Below, in pieces: positions 31,716-39,756 of a stretch of 39,770 nt of DNA. The notes beneath the pieces were generated by a model, which was given only the letters and a program-made list of their open reading frames with translations, was not told where the DNA came from and searched no databases. Position numbers and translations under genes: made by a program. Source of the DNA: Brevibacterium moorei (GTDB lineage Bacteria > Actinomycetota > Actinomycetes > Actinomycetales > Brevibacteriaceae); NCBI RefSeq assembly GCF_024580735.1, contig NZ_JANIJX010000027.1:1-39770 (forward strand). Direction: 5' to 3'. Each line of letters starts with the position of its first letter. Positions within the stretch are counted from its first letter, which is position 1.

Positions 31716-32651
31716 TCATTCGCCCTGCAGGACCCAGTCGATGAGCTGCTGGGTCAGGGGCTCGTCGACCGGGATCGGCGCACCGTCGACGGACTTGATC
31801 GGCACGGCGGTGCGCACGCTGGAGACCATCCACAGGGCGTCGGCGGTCTTGAGTTCGGAGGCGGGGATGTCCGCGTACTCCACCGTGTAGCCGGCGGCCT
31901 CGGCCCCGCGGAACACCACCCGCTGGGTGGTGCCGTGCAGCAGGCCGGCGCGCGGCTCCGGGGTGGACAGGGTGTTCCCGCGCTTGACGATGAGGTTGCA
32001 GGTCGGGCCCTCCAGGGCCAGGCCGTCGTGCGAGACGAACAGGGCCTCGTCGGCGTCGTTGGCGTGCACATAGCGTCCGGCGGCCTGATTGGTCGCGTAC
32101 GACAGGGTCTTCGCACCGATCAGCTGCCAGGGTGCCTTCTGGCCGAAGTAGGCCTCGTAGCCGCGGTCCAGGGTGAGCACCCGGATGCCCGCCTCGCGCT
32201 GCTTGTTGTACTTGGGGTCGATCGGAATGGTCAGCGCCCAGGCGGTGGGCTTGCCCGAGGTGCCCTCGACCCCGCGGGTCATGGCGTAGCGGACGCTGAA
32301 CCCGGTGATCCCCGGATTATCGGAGATGAACGCGGCCATCACGGCCTCCAGCGCCCGATCGAACAGCGCCTGATCGGGTTCGGGCAGTTCGAGCATCTCG
32401 GCCGAGGCCTGGAATCGGGTGAAGTGCGGTTCGCGCGAGTGCACGGTGACGGACCCCGCCGCATCGAGGGTGACGAGGACCGTCTCGAAGATGCCGTCGC
32501 CGCGGTGCGGGGCCAGATCGTCGACCAACAGGTGGGCGGTGTGCGGATCGGCCAGTTCGAAGGTGCCGGCGGCCTGGTCGATGAGGGCCAGGGAGTTGAC
32601 TGCCGGCAAGCCGTCGGGACGGGAGATCACTGTGTTCGGTTGAGCGCTCAT
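31716..32651 (-). CDS. Class IV PLP aminotransferase / aminodeoxychorismate lyase-like protein
   Basis: 311 residues, fold type IV. The N-terminal HRGDGIFETVLV and the PLP lysine in IGAKTLSYATNQAAGRYV are characteristic, as are EGPTCNLIVKRG (glutamate for the pyridine nitrogen) and LLHGTTQRVV (phosphate binding). The family includes 4-amino-4-deoxychorismate lyase (PabC, folate synthesis), branched-chain aminotransferase and D-amino acid aminotransferase. The sequence looks closest to PabC-like proteins of actinobacteria, but the substrate cannot be fixed. TTTAAT 6 bases before the ATG suggests a leaderless transcript. Confidence 0.85.
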   Translation of the reverse strand: MSAQPNTVISRPDGLPAVNSLALIDQAAGTFELADPHTAHLLVDDLAPHRGDGIFETVLVTLDAAGSVTVHSREPHFTRFQASAEMLELPEPDQALFDRALEAVMAAFISDNPGITGFSVRYAMTRGVEGTSGKPTAWALTIPIDPKYNKQREAGIRVLTLDRGYEAYFGQKAPWQLIGAKTLSYATNQAAGRYVHANDADEALFVSHDGLALEGPTCNLIVKRGNTLSTPEPRAGLLHGTTQRVVFRGAEAAGYTVEYADIPASELKTADALWMVSSVRTAVPIKSVDGAPIPVDEPLTQQLIDWVLQGE

Positions 32652-32657
32652 GCCACG

Positions 32658-32663
32658 ATTAAA
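32658..32663 (-). promoter_or_regulatory. -10 element, leaderless arrangement
   Basis: TTTAAT on the minus strand, 6 bases before the ATG at 32651, in a locally AT-rich patch. Confidence 0.4.
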
Positions 32664-32725
32664 CCATCGTTATGTTACGGGCGATCATCGGGCCCACACT
32701 GTGACCGCGCGCGGGTCCGGCAGTC

Positions 32726-32765
32726 GCGGCGGGACCGGGCACGAGGCCCTACCCGGTCCCGCCGC
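32726..32765 (-). terminator. 14-bp perfect hairpin after the hydrolase gene
   Basis: Bases 32726-32739 and 32752-32765 pair exactly, with a 12-base loop. It lies 65 bases beyond the hydrolase stop and upstream of the aminotransferase-like gene, separating the two codirectional genes. CGCCAGGCTA is repeated at 32800-32809 and 32823-32832, in the hydrolase 3' end. Confidence 0.7.
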
Positions 32766-32829
32766 CGGCCCCGGTTCAGACGGCCCTCGGTTCAGCGGCT
32801 CGCCAGGCTAGTTCAGCAGGCCCGCCAGG

Positions 32830-33969
32830 CTACCTGTCACCGGCGAAGCGCTGTAGCTCGTGGCCCAGCCGGTCCACCAGATCGGCCGATGCGGCGAGCT
32901 TCCCGTCGGCGTAGATGAAGTCGTGGGGCGTACCCGCGTACTCCCAGTGCTCGGCGGTGTTCCCAGCCGCACGCAGGGCCACGGCATAGGCCCGTCCCTC
33001 ATCGCGGAGCACATCGCAGCCGGCGGTTACGACCAGCGCGGTGGGCAGGTCGCTCAGGTCGGCCGCCCGCGCCGGCGCGACCAGCGGGTTGACAGTGGCA
33101 CCGGGGACCGCGGCGATGTAGTTGTTCCAGTAGAACACCATCCGGGAGGCCGTCAGACCATGGCCGGTGGCGAAGAGCTCATAGGAGCGTGTGTTCATCG
33201 CCGGATCCACGGCGGGGTAGATCAGCAGCTGGGCGGCGGGGACCGCGGTGCCCGCCGGTCGGAACCCCAGATCGCCGGCCAGGGTTGGGATCAGCAGTTC
33301 CGGTGTGGCGGCGGCATCCGGCGCACCGGCGACCCTGGCCGCGTCGCGCAGGGCCAGGCAGGCCGCGGCGGCCAGGTTCCCACCGGCGGAATCACCGCCG
33401 ATGACGATCCGCTGTGGGTCGATGCCGAACTCCTCGGCACCTGCGACCAACCAGTCGAAAGTGCTGAGCACATCGGCCAGAGCGGTGGGGAAGGGGTGCT
33501 CCGGGGCCTTCTGATAGGTCAGGGTGACGACCACCGCGCCGGAGCGGTTCGCGATGCGCCTGGCCATCACATCGCTGAGAGTCGAGGTGCCCTGCGTCCA
33601 GCCGCCACCGGGCAGGTAGAGCAGCGCAGTGCGGCCGCCGGTGCTCTCACCGGAGCAATCAGTGCTGGCCGTAGTGGCCTCGGCCTCCGCCGCGGGTGCG
33701 GGGGCCGGATAGTACAGGCGCACCGGCAGGTCGGCGGTGGGTGCGGAGTGGAAGCGGTGCACCACCGCCGCCACGGCCTCGGGCTCGCGTTGCCGCCAGC
33801 GCGCGTTCTGGGAATTCTCACGGGCCTGGGCCAGGCTCAGGTCCTCGACGGGGGTGGGGAAGCGCTGGGCCACCTGCGCCAGATAGTCGCGGGTGGCCGG
33901 GCTCAGGGTACCGACTGTGGCATCGTATGCGGGATCCGTGAAGTCCGGATCGACGGCGGGCTGTGTCAT
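32830..33969 (-). CDS. Alpha/beta hydrolase, hormone-sensitive lipase (HSL) type
   Basis: 379 residues. The catalytic triad is visible: nucleophile in IGGDSAGGN, Asp in VLRDEGRAYA region, His in GTPHDFIY. A helical N-terminal cap (about 1-95) and YYPAPAP precede the core. In the oxyanion motif the usual HGGG reads PGGG (LYLPGGGW), so the first histidine is replaced by proline. A 20-residue Ser/Thr/Glu-rich insertion comes just before the first core strand. It probably hydrolyses short-chain esters; the physiological substrate is unknown. TACCCT lies 6 bases before the ATG, a leaderless arrangement. The last codons carry a duplicated CGCCAGGCTA word. Confidence 0.85.
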   Translation of the reverse strand: MTQPAVDPDFTDPAYDATVGTLSPATRDYLAQVAQRFPTPVEDLSLAQARENSQNARWRQREPEAVAAVVHRFHSAPTADLPVRLYYPAPAPAAEAEATTASTDCSGESTGGRTALLYLPGGGWTQGTSTLSDVMARRIANRSGAVVVTLTYQKAPEHPFPTALADVLSTFDWLVAGAEEFGIDPQRIVIGGDSAGGNLAAAACLALRDAARVAGAPDAAATPELLIPTLAGDLGFRPAGTAVPAAQLLIYPAVDPAMNTRSYELFATGHGLTASRMVFYWNNYIAAVPGATVNPLVAPARAADLSDLPTALVVTAGCDVLRDEGRAYAVALRAAGNTAEHWEYAGTPHDFIYADGKLAASADLVDRLGHELQRFAGDR

Positions 33970-33975
33970 GTCTTC

Positions 33976-33981
33976 AGGGTA
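33976..33981 (-). promoter_or_regulatory. -10 element of the hydrolase gene, leaderless arrangement
   Basis: TACCCT on the minus strand, 6 bases before the ATG at 33969. Confidence 0.4.
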
Positions 33982-33995
33982 GCCCCCGCATTTTG

Positions 33996-34049
33996 TACCC
34001 CCAGTCCCATATCACCGTTGAAGACAGGGGTGTTATGGGACTGGGGGTA
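33996..34049. repeat. 16-bp perfect inverted repeat with nested hairpin
   Basis: TACCCCCAGTCCCATA (33996-34011) is exactly complementary to 34034-34049. The 22-base centre holds a further CACC/GGTG pair. It starts 17 bases beyond the VIT-type gene's stop and ends at the hydrolase promoter, so it may be that gene's terminator, an operator, or both. No T tract. Confidence 0.7.
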
Positions 34050-34065
34050 GATTATGCGCGAGGCC

Positions 34066-35184
34066 CTAGCCGGCTGTGGCGCCGAAGGCCAGGCCCAGCA
34101 CGTAGGTCACGGCCGCGGCTCCATAGCCCACGGCCAGCTGCCGCAGCGCTCTGGGCAGCGGCGCCTTGCCGGAGAGCACCCCGGTGACGCCGCCGGTGAA
34201 CAGCAGGGCCAGCCCCACCAGTCCCGTGGCCAGGGCGACGGCCGGCAGTCCCGACATGCCGAGGATGTACGGCAGGATCGGCACCAGGGCGCCCGAGGCG
34301 AAGAAGCAGAAGGACGCGGCGGCCGCGGGCAGCGCACGGCCCAGCTCCTCATAGGATTCGACTTCCAGATTCCGCGGCAGGAAGGTCACGCGGCGGTGGC
34401 TGCGCGATTTGCCGATGGCCGTCTGTGCGGCGAGTTCGGCGGCCGCCGACTCCATCCCGCGGGCCCGGAAGACCAGGGCCAGCTCATTGGCATCCACATC
34501 GAGGCTGGCCAGGGCCTCGGTCGAATGCGGGTCGGGGTGCCCGGCGTCGAGCAGTTCGCGCTGGGAGCGCATGGAGATGAACTCGCCGGCGGCCATCGAC
34601 ATCGCCCCGGCCAGCAGGCCGGAGACGCCGGTGAGCAGGACGACGTGGGTGCCGACCCCGGCGGCACCCACCCCCAGCACCAGGGCCAGATTCGACACCA
34701 GGCCGTCGTTGGCGCCGAACACCGCGGCGCGGAAGTTCCCGGAGATGCGGGCGCGGGCCTTGCCCGCCAGGGCGCGCACGACCTCGGAATGGACCTGTTC
34801 GTCGGCGGCCATCGCCGGCGTCGCATGCGCATCGGTGGCATAGGGGGAGCGGGACTCGGAGCCCTGGGCCAGGGCCAGGACGAAGATGGAACCGAACATG
34901 CGGGCCAGCCAGCTCAGCAGCAGGATGTCGAACGAGGCCCGGCGGCGGCCCTGCGCATGCGGGCCCAGCAGCTTGATCCAATGGTCCTGGTGGCGGCGCT
35001 CGGCATCGGCCAGGGCGGTGAGGATCTCGAAGTCCTCGCCCGACTTCTTCTTCGCGGCCAAGCGCCGGTAGACCTGCTCCTCGGCACGTTCATTGGCCAG
35101 GTAGCGCTGCCATCTGGCGATGAGTTCCGGATCTGTGGCGACGGGACCGGCGGTATCGGGCGAGTCGGCGGATGAGGTGTCCAT
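34066..35184 (-). CDS. VIT1/CCC1-family membrane protein with N-terminal ferritin-like domain
   Basis: 372 residues from the ATG at 35184 (GGTGG 8 bases upstream); an ATG at 35199 would add five residues. Residues about 15-95 form a ferritin-like/rubrerythrin helix pair with ANERAEEQVYRRLA and DAERRHQDHW (Glu and ExxH iron-ligand pattern). The rest is the VIT domain with FGANDGLVSNLALVLGV, MAAGEFISMRSQREL and four to five membrane helices. Family members export or store Fe2+ and Mn2+; the fusion resembles the bacterial MbfA iron exporter. It is probably part of iron or manganese detoxification. No iron box was recognised upstream. Confidence 0.9.
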   Translation of the reverse strand: MDTSSADSPDTAGPVATDPELIARWQRYLANERAEEQVYRRLAAKKKSGEDFEILTALADAERRHQDHWIKLLGPHAQGRRRASFDILLLSWLARMFGSIFVLALAQGSESRSPYATDAHATPAMAADEQVHSEVVRALAGKARARISGNFRAAVFGANDGLVSNLALVLGVGAAGVGTHVVLLTGVSGLLAGAMSMAAGEFISMRSQRELLDAGHPDPHSTEALASLDVDANELALVFRARGMESAAAELAAQTAIGKSRSHRRVTFLPRNLEVESYEELGRALPAAAASFCFFASGALVPILPYILGMSGLPAVALATGLVGLALLFTGGVTGVLSGKAPLPRALRQLAVGYGAAAVTYVLGLAFGATAG

Positions 35185-35256
35185 ATCGCGATCCACCATA
35201 CCGGGATGCGGACGCCGCGCCTATTAGATGTGCTGGAGGCCGGACTTAGAGGAATC

Positions 35257-35313
35257 AAAGAAAAGCCGAGGCGGGCGTCGGTTCCATCCGCTGGAACCGG
35301 CGGCCGCCTCGGC
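35257..35313 (-). terminator. Terminator of the racemase/peptidase operon
   Basis: A 21-base stem (35265-35285 with 35293-35313, two mismatches) with a 7-base loop. The A-rich 35257-35264 reads as a T-rich tract on the minus strand, so it terminates leftward transcription from the racemase gene before it reaches the VIT-type gene. Confidence 0.8.
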
Positions 35314-35327
35314 TACGGGTCAAAGCC

Positions 35328-35364
35328 GTTTCGGCTCAGAACACGATGTTTCGGCTCAGAACAC
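35328..35364. repeat. 20-base tandem duplication across a stop codon
   Basis: GTTTCGGCTCAGAACAC occurs at 35328-35344 and again at 35348-35364. The right-hand copy contains the stop codon (35356-35358) and last codons of the racemase gene, so the left copy is a relic of a duplicated 3' end. Confidence 0.75.
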
Positions 35365-36471
35365 CGTGATGGTGTTCACCGTGTACTTCTCCAGCTTCGC
35401 CGGGTCGACGGTGACGCCGAATCCGGGGCCGGTCGGCACGTCCACGCGGCCGTCGTGCATGACGATCTCCTCGGTGATGTCCTCGGCGTAGAAGCGGTTG
35501 GACCCGGAGATGTCGCCGGGCAGGGTGAAGCCGGGCAGGGTCGCCAGGGCGGCGTTGGCCGCACGGCCCAGGCCGGTCTCCAGCATTCCGCCGTGCCACA
35601 CGGCGATGCCCGCGGCCTTGGCCAGATCGTGGATCTTGCGGGCCTCCAGGTAGCCGCCCACGCGGCCGGGCTTGATGTTGATGATGTCGCAGGCGCCCAG
35701 CGCGATGGCGTCGGCGGCTGCCTCGGCGGAGACGATCGATTCGTCGAGGCACATGGGGGTGGACATGCGCTTGGCCAGTTCCGCGTGCTGGCGGATATCG
35801 GCTTCACCCAGGGGCTGTTCGATCAGCAGCAGGCCGTACTCGTCGAGCCGGCGCAGACGGGCCGAGTCGACCAGGGTGTACGCGGCGTTCGCGTCGACCT
35901 GGAACAGGAAGTCATCGCCGAACTCCTTGCGCACGGCGGCGACGGGCTCGATGTCCTTGCCCGGCTTGATCTTCAGCTTGATGCGGGCGTAGCCCTCCTC
36001 CAAGTAGCCGCCGATCACCTTGAGCAGATCGGGGATCGAATCCTGGATGCCCACGGACACGCCGGAGGGCACCGAGGTCTCGACCCCGCCCAGGTAGTCG
36101 CGGAAGGACAGGTTGCGGTCCTTGAGCTGGGCCTCGAGCACGGCCATCTCCATGGCGGCCTTGGACATCGGGTGGCCGATGATGTGGCGCAGGTGCCAGG
36201 CGACCGTTTCGGCTGTGAGGTCCTCAGCGTCGCGCAGCAGCGGGGCCAGCCACTTGGTGATGACGTCGATCGAACCGTCGACGTATTCCGGGGAGTACAG
36301 CGGATCGGTCATCGCGACCGACTCGCCCCAGCCGGTGACGGGGCCGTTCTCACCCTCGAAGGCGGCCTCCAGCAGGAAGGTGTCCTTGACCGTCTGGGTG
36401 CTGAACGAGGTGGTGAAGGGCGCGACCAGGGGCAGCGCGATGCGGTGGAGCTTGAGTCCGGTGAGTTTCAT
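35356..36471 (-). CDS. MenC-type enolase-superfamily enzyme: N-acylamino acid racemase / o-succinylbenzoate synthase
   Basis: 371 residues. A capping domain (about 1-130) and TIM barrel with the muconate-lactonising-subgroup catalytic residues: KLKIK (acid/base Lys), metal ligands in QVDANAAY, IEQPL and LDESI, and the second Lys in INIKPGRVGG. This subgroup includes o-succinylbenzoate synthase (menaquinone synthesis) and N-succinyl- or N-acyl-amino acid racemase, which sequence alone often cannot separate. The preceding codirectional gene is an M20 peptidase and no men genes are present, which favours the racemase. The gap to the peptidase gene is 105 bases, with a small GC-rich hairpin. AGAGAAG adjoins the ATG. 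Confidence 0.88.
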   Translation of the reverse strand: MKLTGLKLHRIALPLVAPFTTSFSTQTVKDTFLLEAAFEGENGPVTGWGESVAMTDPLYSPEYVDGSIDVITKWLAPLLRDAEDLTAETVAWHLRHIIGHPMSKAAMEMAVLEAQLKDRNLSFRDYLGGVETSVPSGVSVGIQDSIPDLLKVIGGYLEEGYARIKLKIKPGKDIEPVAAVRKEFGDDFLFQVDANAAYTLVDSARLRRLDEYGLLLIEQPLGEADIRQHAELAKRMSTPMCLDESIVSAEAAADAIALGACDIINIKPGRVGGYLEARKIHDLAKAAGIAVWHGGMLETGLGRAANAALATLPGFTLPGDISGSNRFYAEDITEEIVMHDGRVDVPTGPGFGVTVDPAKLEKYTVNTITVF

Positions 36472-36530
36472 CTTCTCTTGTTCTCGCTAGTTCTCTTTGA
36501 TTCGTTTCGAACAATGTGTGATCTGTGGGT

Positions 36531-36549
36531 CCGGCCGGGATTCGGCCGG
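36531..36549 (-). terminator. Small hairpin between peptidase and racemase genes
   Basis: CCGGCCG and CGGCCGG with a 5-base loop, within a short array of GTCCGGCCGG direct repeats (36529-36560). It may partly uncouple the two genes. Too short to stop transcription reliably. Confidence 0.35.
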
Positions 36550-36576
36550 GTCCGGCCGGATGTGCCCGGGCAGGGT

Positions 36577-37806
36577 TCAGTCGGCCCAGAGCTGGTCTGC
36601 GATGAGTGCGGCCAGCAGGGCTGTGCGCGGGGCGATGTAGTCGACCAGCGCGTGTTCGTGTTCGGCGTGCGCTCCGTCGCCGACGGCTCCCAACCCGTCC
36701 AGGGTGGGCACGCCGATCCCGGCGGTGAAGTTGCCGTCCGAGGCGCCACCGACCTCGATGCCCTCGGGCGCCTCGATCCCCAGGGACTCAGAGAGCGCCA
36801 GGGCCCGGTCGAACAGGCCCTGGGCCATTGCGCGCTCCAGCGGCGGCCGGTTGATGCCACCGCGGATGACGATCTTCGCCTCGGCGTGCTGCGGGGTAAG
36901 CGCCCGGATGGCGGCGTCCACGCGCTCCTGCTCTGCGACGGTCTTCGCGCGCACGTCCACGTCGAACTGCGCATAGGCCGGCACGGTGTTCGTCGTGGTG
37001 CCGCCGGACAAGCGGGTCGGGGTGACGCTCGTGCCCAGCCCGGCGTCGCCGAAGGTCGCGACCTGCTGGAGCAGGGACGCCAGCTCGAGACCGGCGTTGA
37101 TGCCCTTCTCCGGCTCGAGACCGGCGTGCGAGGCCCGGCCGTGGACCTCGACGACGTACATCGAGGTGCCCTTGCGCTCGACCTTGAGCGCACCAGGGCC
37201 CGTCGAACCGGTGCCAGAGGCCTCCATCACATAGGCGGCCCTGGCGCCGCGCGCCTCGTCCTGGATCAGGCCGGCGCTGGTGGGCGAGCCGATCTCCTCG
37301 TCGCCGGTGACCAGCACGGTCAGGCCCGCCAGGGCCGCCTGCGGATCGCCGCCGGCTGCCGCCACGGCCTCCTGCAGCAGCTGCACGGCTGTGAACGCCA
37401 TGACATCGCCGGTGAGCATATCGAAGGAGCCGGGGCCGGTGAGCACGCCGTCCGCCACCTGGAAGGGCTTGCGCTCCAGGGTGCCGTGCGGCCACACGGT
37501 GTCCTGGTGGTCGACCAGCACGACGCGCGGCTGGTAGTCGGCGGGGCGCTCGCCGGCCGATTCCGCGCCGAAGCGCAGGACGAGGTGGGGTGTGCCCTCG
37601 ACGATCACCTCGGCGGGGCGGGCGCCCAGGCGCTGCTGGACGATATCGGCGGTCACGCGTGCGCCGGCGGCCACCGCCTCCTTGTCCTCGGACGGCGTCT
37701 CGATGGTGATGAGTCGTTCGATGTCGCCCAGCATCTGGGGCAGCTTGGCCTCTGCCAGGGTGGTCAATGTTGGGAGGAGGGCGGGGATGTCGATCGGTGC
37801 CGGCAC
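36577..37806 (-). CDS. M20 family metallopeptidase (glutamate carboxypeptidase / deacylase type)
   Basis: 409 residues from the GTG at 37806 (AGGAAG 5 bases upstream). Zinc ligands follow the carboxypeptidase G2 pattern: LVDHQDTVWP (His), GPGSFDMLTGD (bridging Asp), TGDEEIGS (catalytic Glu and ligand Glu), VMEASG, and the final His in the HAEHEHA region. The dimerisation lid lies between (GRASHAGLEPEKGINA). Such enzymes remove N-acyl groups or C-terminal glutamate. With the racemase downstream, an N-acyl-L-amino acid hydrolase is likely. It is divergent from the GCS2-type gene, with a 119-base intergenic region. Confidence 0.9.
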   Translation of the reverse strand: MPAPIDIPALLPTLTTLAEAKLPQMLGDIERLITIETPSEDKEAVAAGARVTADIVQQRLGARPAEVIVEGTPHLVLRFGAESAGERPADYQPRVVLVDHQDTVWPHGTLERKPFQVADGVLTGPGSFDMLTGDVMAFTAVQLLQEAVAAAGGDPQAALAGLTVLVTGDEEIGSPTSAGLIQDEARGARAAYVMEASGTGSTGPGALKVERKGTSMYVVEVHGRASHAGLEPEKGINAGLELASLLQQVATFGDAGLGTSVTPTRLSGGTTTNTVPAYAQFDVDVRAKTVAEQERVDAAIRALTPQHAEAKIVIRGGINRPPLERAMAQGLFDRALALSESLGIEAPEGIEVGGASDGNFTAGIGVPTLDGLGAVGDGAHAEHEHALVDYIAPRTALLAALIADQLWAD

Positions 37807-37925
37807 TGGAACTTCCTTTGTTCGGATCGTCTTGTTCGGATCAGCGGGAGGCTGTGATACGTCTCCTACTCATCCTATGCAGGGACCCACTTGTGTGCAG
37901 CCGGTGGGTGTGGTTTCGTAAGCCC

Positions 37926-39440
37926 ATGGGTGAAGCAGTATCCGCGCGGCGGTACACTCCGCAGCAGCGCACCAGCTACCGCAAGCGGCTCAACGCCGAC
38001 CTCGAGACCTTCGACGGCTATCTGCAGGATGCGGACTTCATGTCCCACGGCACGATCGGCATGGAGCTCGAGCTCAACATCATGGACCGGAAGTTGGCGC
38101 CGGCGGCCCGCAACCCCGAGGTGTTGGCCGCCCTGGCGCGCGACGCCCCGGAATACGCGGGGGACTTCCAAACCGAGATCGGCGCGTTCAACTTCGAGAT
38201 GAACCATCCGGTGCTCTCGGTCGAGGGCAACGGGCTCGAAGACCTGGCGAACGGTCTGCGCGCTCGGGTCGCCGCCGCCGATGCGGCCTGCAGGTCCTCG
38301 GATTCGCGGCTGGGGATGATCGGAACCCTGCCGACCCTGACACCGGAGTTCCTGGGCGGTGAGGGCTGGATGACGCAGGAGAACCGCTACGCGGCCCTGT
38401 CGAATGCCATCCTGGACGCCCGTGGGGAACTGGTCCACGTCGATGTGCAGGACCGCGAATACTTCCGCGGGGACTTCGCCGATGTGGCACCCGAGGCTGC
38501 CTGCACCTCTATGCAATTGCACCTGCAGGTGGCGCCCACCTCGTTCGCGGTGGCGTGGAACGCCTCGCAGGCGATCGCCGCGGTGCAGGTGGCACTGGCG
38601 GCCAATTCGCCGCTGTTCCTGGGCCGCAAACTGTGGCATGAGAGCCGTATCCCGGTCTTTGCGCAGGCCATCGACACGCGCACTCCGGAACTGGTGGCCC
38701 AGGGGGTGCGACCCAGGGTGTGGTTCGGGGAACGCTGGATCACCAGTGTGTTCGACCTGTTCGAGGAGAACGTCAGGTACTTCCCCGCGCTGTTGCCGGA
38801 ATCGCGGGAGGATGCGGGGACCCCGGAGATGAAGGGCAATGCGCCCAGCCTGCACTATTTGAACCTGCACAATGGGACCGTGTGGCGGTGGAACCGGCCC
38901 ATCTACTCTCCAGGGGACGGCACGGATGACGCCCACCTGCGGGTGGAGAACCGGCTACTGCCGGCAGGTCCCACCGTCGATGACATGGTCGCCGACGCCG
39001 CCTTCTACTACGGCCTGGTCAAGCACCTCTCGGAACAGAACCGGCCTGTGTGGTCGCGCCTGCGTTTCCCGGAGGCGCAGCGCAACTTCGAGTCCGCGGC
39101 GCGCTCCGGCCTCTACGCCAGGGTCGACTGGCCGACCCTGGGCAGGGTGGATGTGGCCGAGCTGGCCCGGCAGCGGCTGATCCCGCAGGCTCGAAAGGGG
39201 TTGGAGAAGTTGGGCGTGGCCCCACGGCTGATCGAGAAGTACATGGGGATCATGGATGCCAGGGCGAACAATCGGCAGAACGGCGCGGCCTGGCAGCTGC
39301 GCACGCTCAACGGTTTGAAGCCGCGGGTCACGACACCGGGCAGCCCGGAACGCGCCGAGGCCCTGGCCCGGGTGATGGAGCTGTACCTGGAGAACCAGGC
39401 GACGGGGGATCCCGTGCATACCTGGCCGGTGCGCGCCTGA
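37926..39440 (+). CDS. GCS2-family glutamate-cysteine ligase-like protein
   Basis: 504 residues from the ATG at 37926. The active-site start SHGTIGMELELNIMD and EIGAFNFEMNHP match the GCS2 carboxylate-amine ligase family (YbdK, EgtA). Later motifs are SMQLHLQVAP (substrate-binding strand) and LRVENRLLPAGP. Family members join glutamate to cysteine or other amines with ATP; in actinobacteria they include EgtA of ergothioneine synthesis and many of unknown substrate. At about 500 residues this belongs to a longer subgroup. No egtB-D genes are near, so the product is unknown. No ribosome binding site is evident; TTTCGT lies 6 bases upstream. Confidence 0.85.
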   Translation: MGEAVSARRYTPQQRTSYRKRLNADLETFDGYLQDADFMSHGTIGMELELNIMDRKLAPAARNPEVLAALARDAPEYAGDFQTEIGAFNFEMNHPVLSVEGNGLEDLANGLRARVAAADAACRSSDSRLGMIGTLPTLTPEFLGGEGWMTQENRYAALSNAILDARGELVHVDVQDREYFRGDFADVAPEAACTSMQLHLQVAPTSFAVAWNASQAIAAVQVALAANSPLFLGRKLWHESRIPVFAQAIDTRTPELVAQGVRPRVWFGERWITSVFDLFEENVRYFPALLPESREDAGTPEMKGNAPSLHYLNLHNGTVWRWNRPIYSPGDGTDDAHLRVENRLLPAGPTVDDMVADAAFYYGLVKHLSEQNRPVWSRLRFPEAQRNFESAARSGLYARVDWPTLGRVDVAELARQRLIPQARKGLEKLGVAPRLIEKYMGIMDARANNRQNGAAWQLRTLNGLKPRVTTPGSPERAEALARVMELYLENQATGDPVHTWPVRA

Positions 39441-39554
39441 GGAGTGTGCGGGGCCGGAGGGACGTGCGGGCCGGCTGTTCGCGGTCCGGGCGTCGGCGGG
39501 TCCGCTGCAGGCCGCCGAGGTGCCGGGGAGTAGCACGGATCACTCTGGTTCGGG

Positions 39555-39583
39555 TTGCGGCCGGGTTGCGGGTCGTGTAATGT
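39555..39583 (+). promoter_or_regulatory. Candidate rRNA promoter
   Basis: TTGCGG (39555-39560), 17 bases, TAATGT (39578-39583), with TG just before the -10 (extended -10). About 150 bases upstream of the antitermination-like box. Confidence 0.55.
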
Positions 39584-39735
39584 TTTCTCTTGTCGCCAGG
39601 ACAGCCCAGCGGGTTCGCGGGGCCGGAAATCCCGGCGGCAGTCAACATAATCGAGCATCCCTTCGCGGTGACTCCTCTTGTGATTGCCTGTGTTTCACGG
39701 GTGGTTGTCGGGGTTGGCCAGTGTGGGTGTGTGCC

Positions 39736-39756
39736 TGTTGTTTGAGAACTCAATAG
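39736..39756 (+). promoter_or_regulatory. boxA-like antitermination sequence of an rRNA leader
   Basis: TGTTGTTTGAGAACTCAATA at 39736-39755 matches the conserved leader seen upstream of 16S rRNA in mycobacteria, corynebacteria and other actinobacteria (from memory of those leaders). It recruits the Nus antitermination complex. Confidence 0.75.

Noticed and set aside
35206..37857. 883-codon plus-strand frame over the racemase and peptidase genes
   Set aside because: Antisense shadow; both minus-strand enzymes show complete catalytic motifs.
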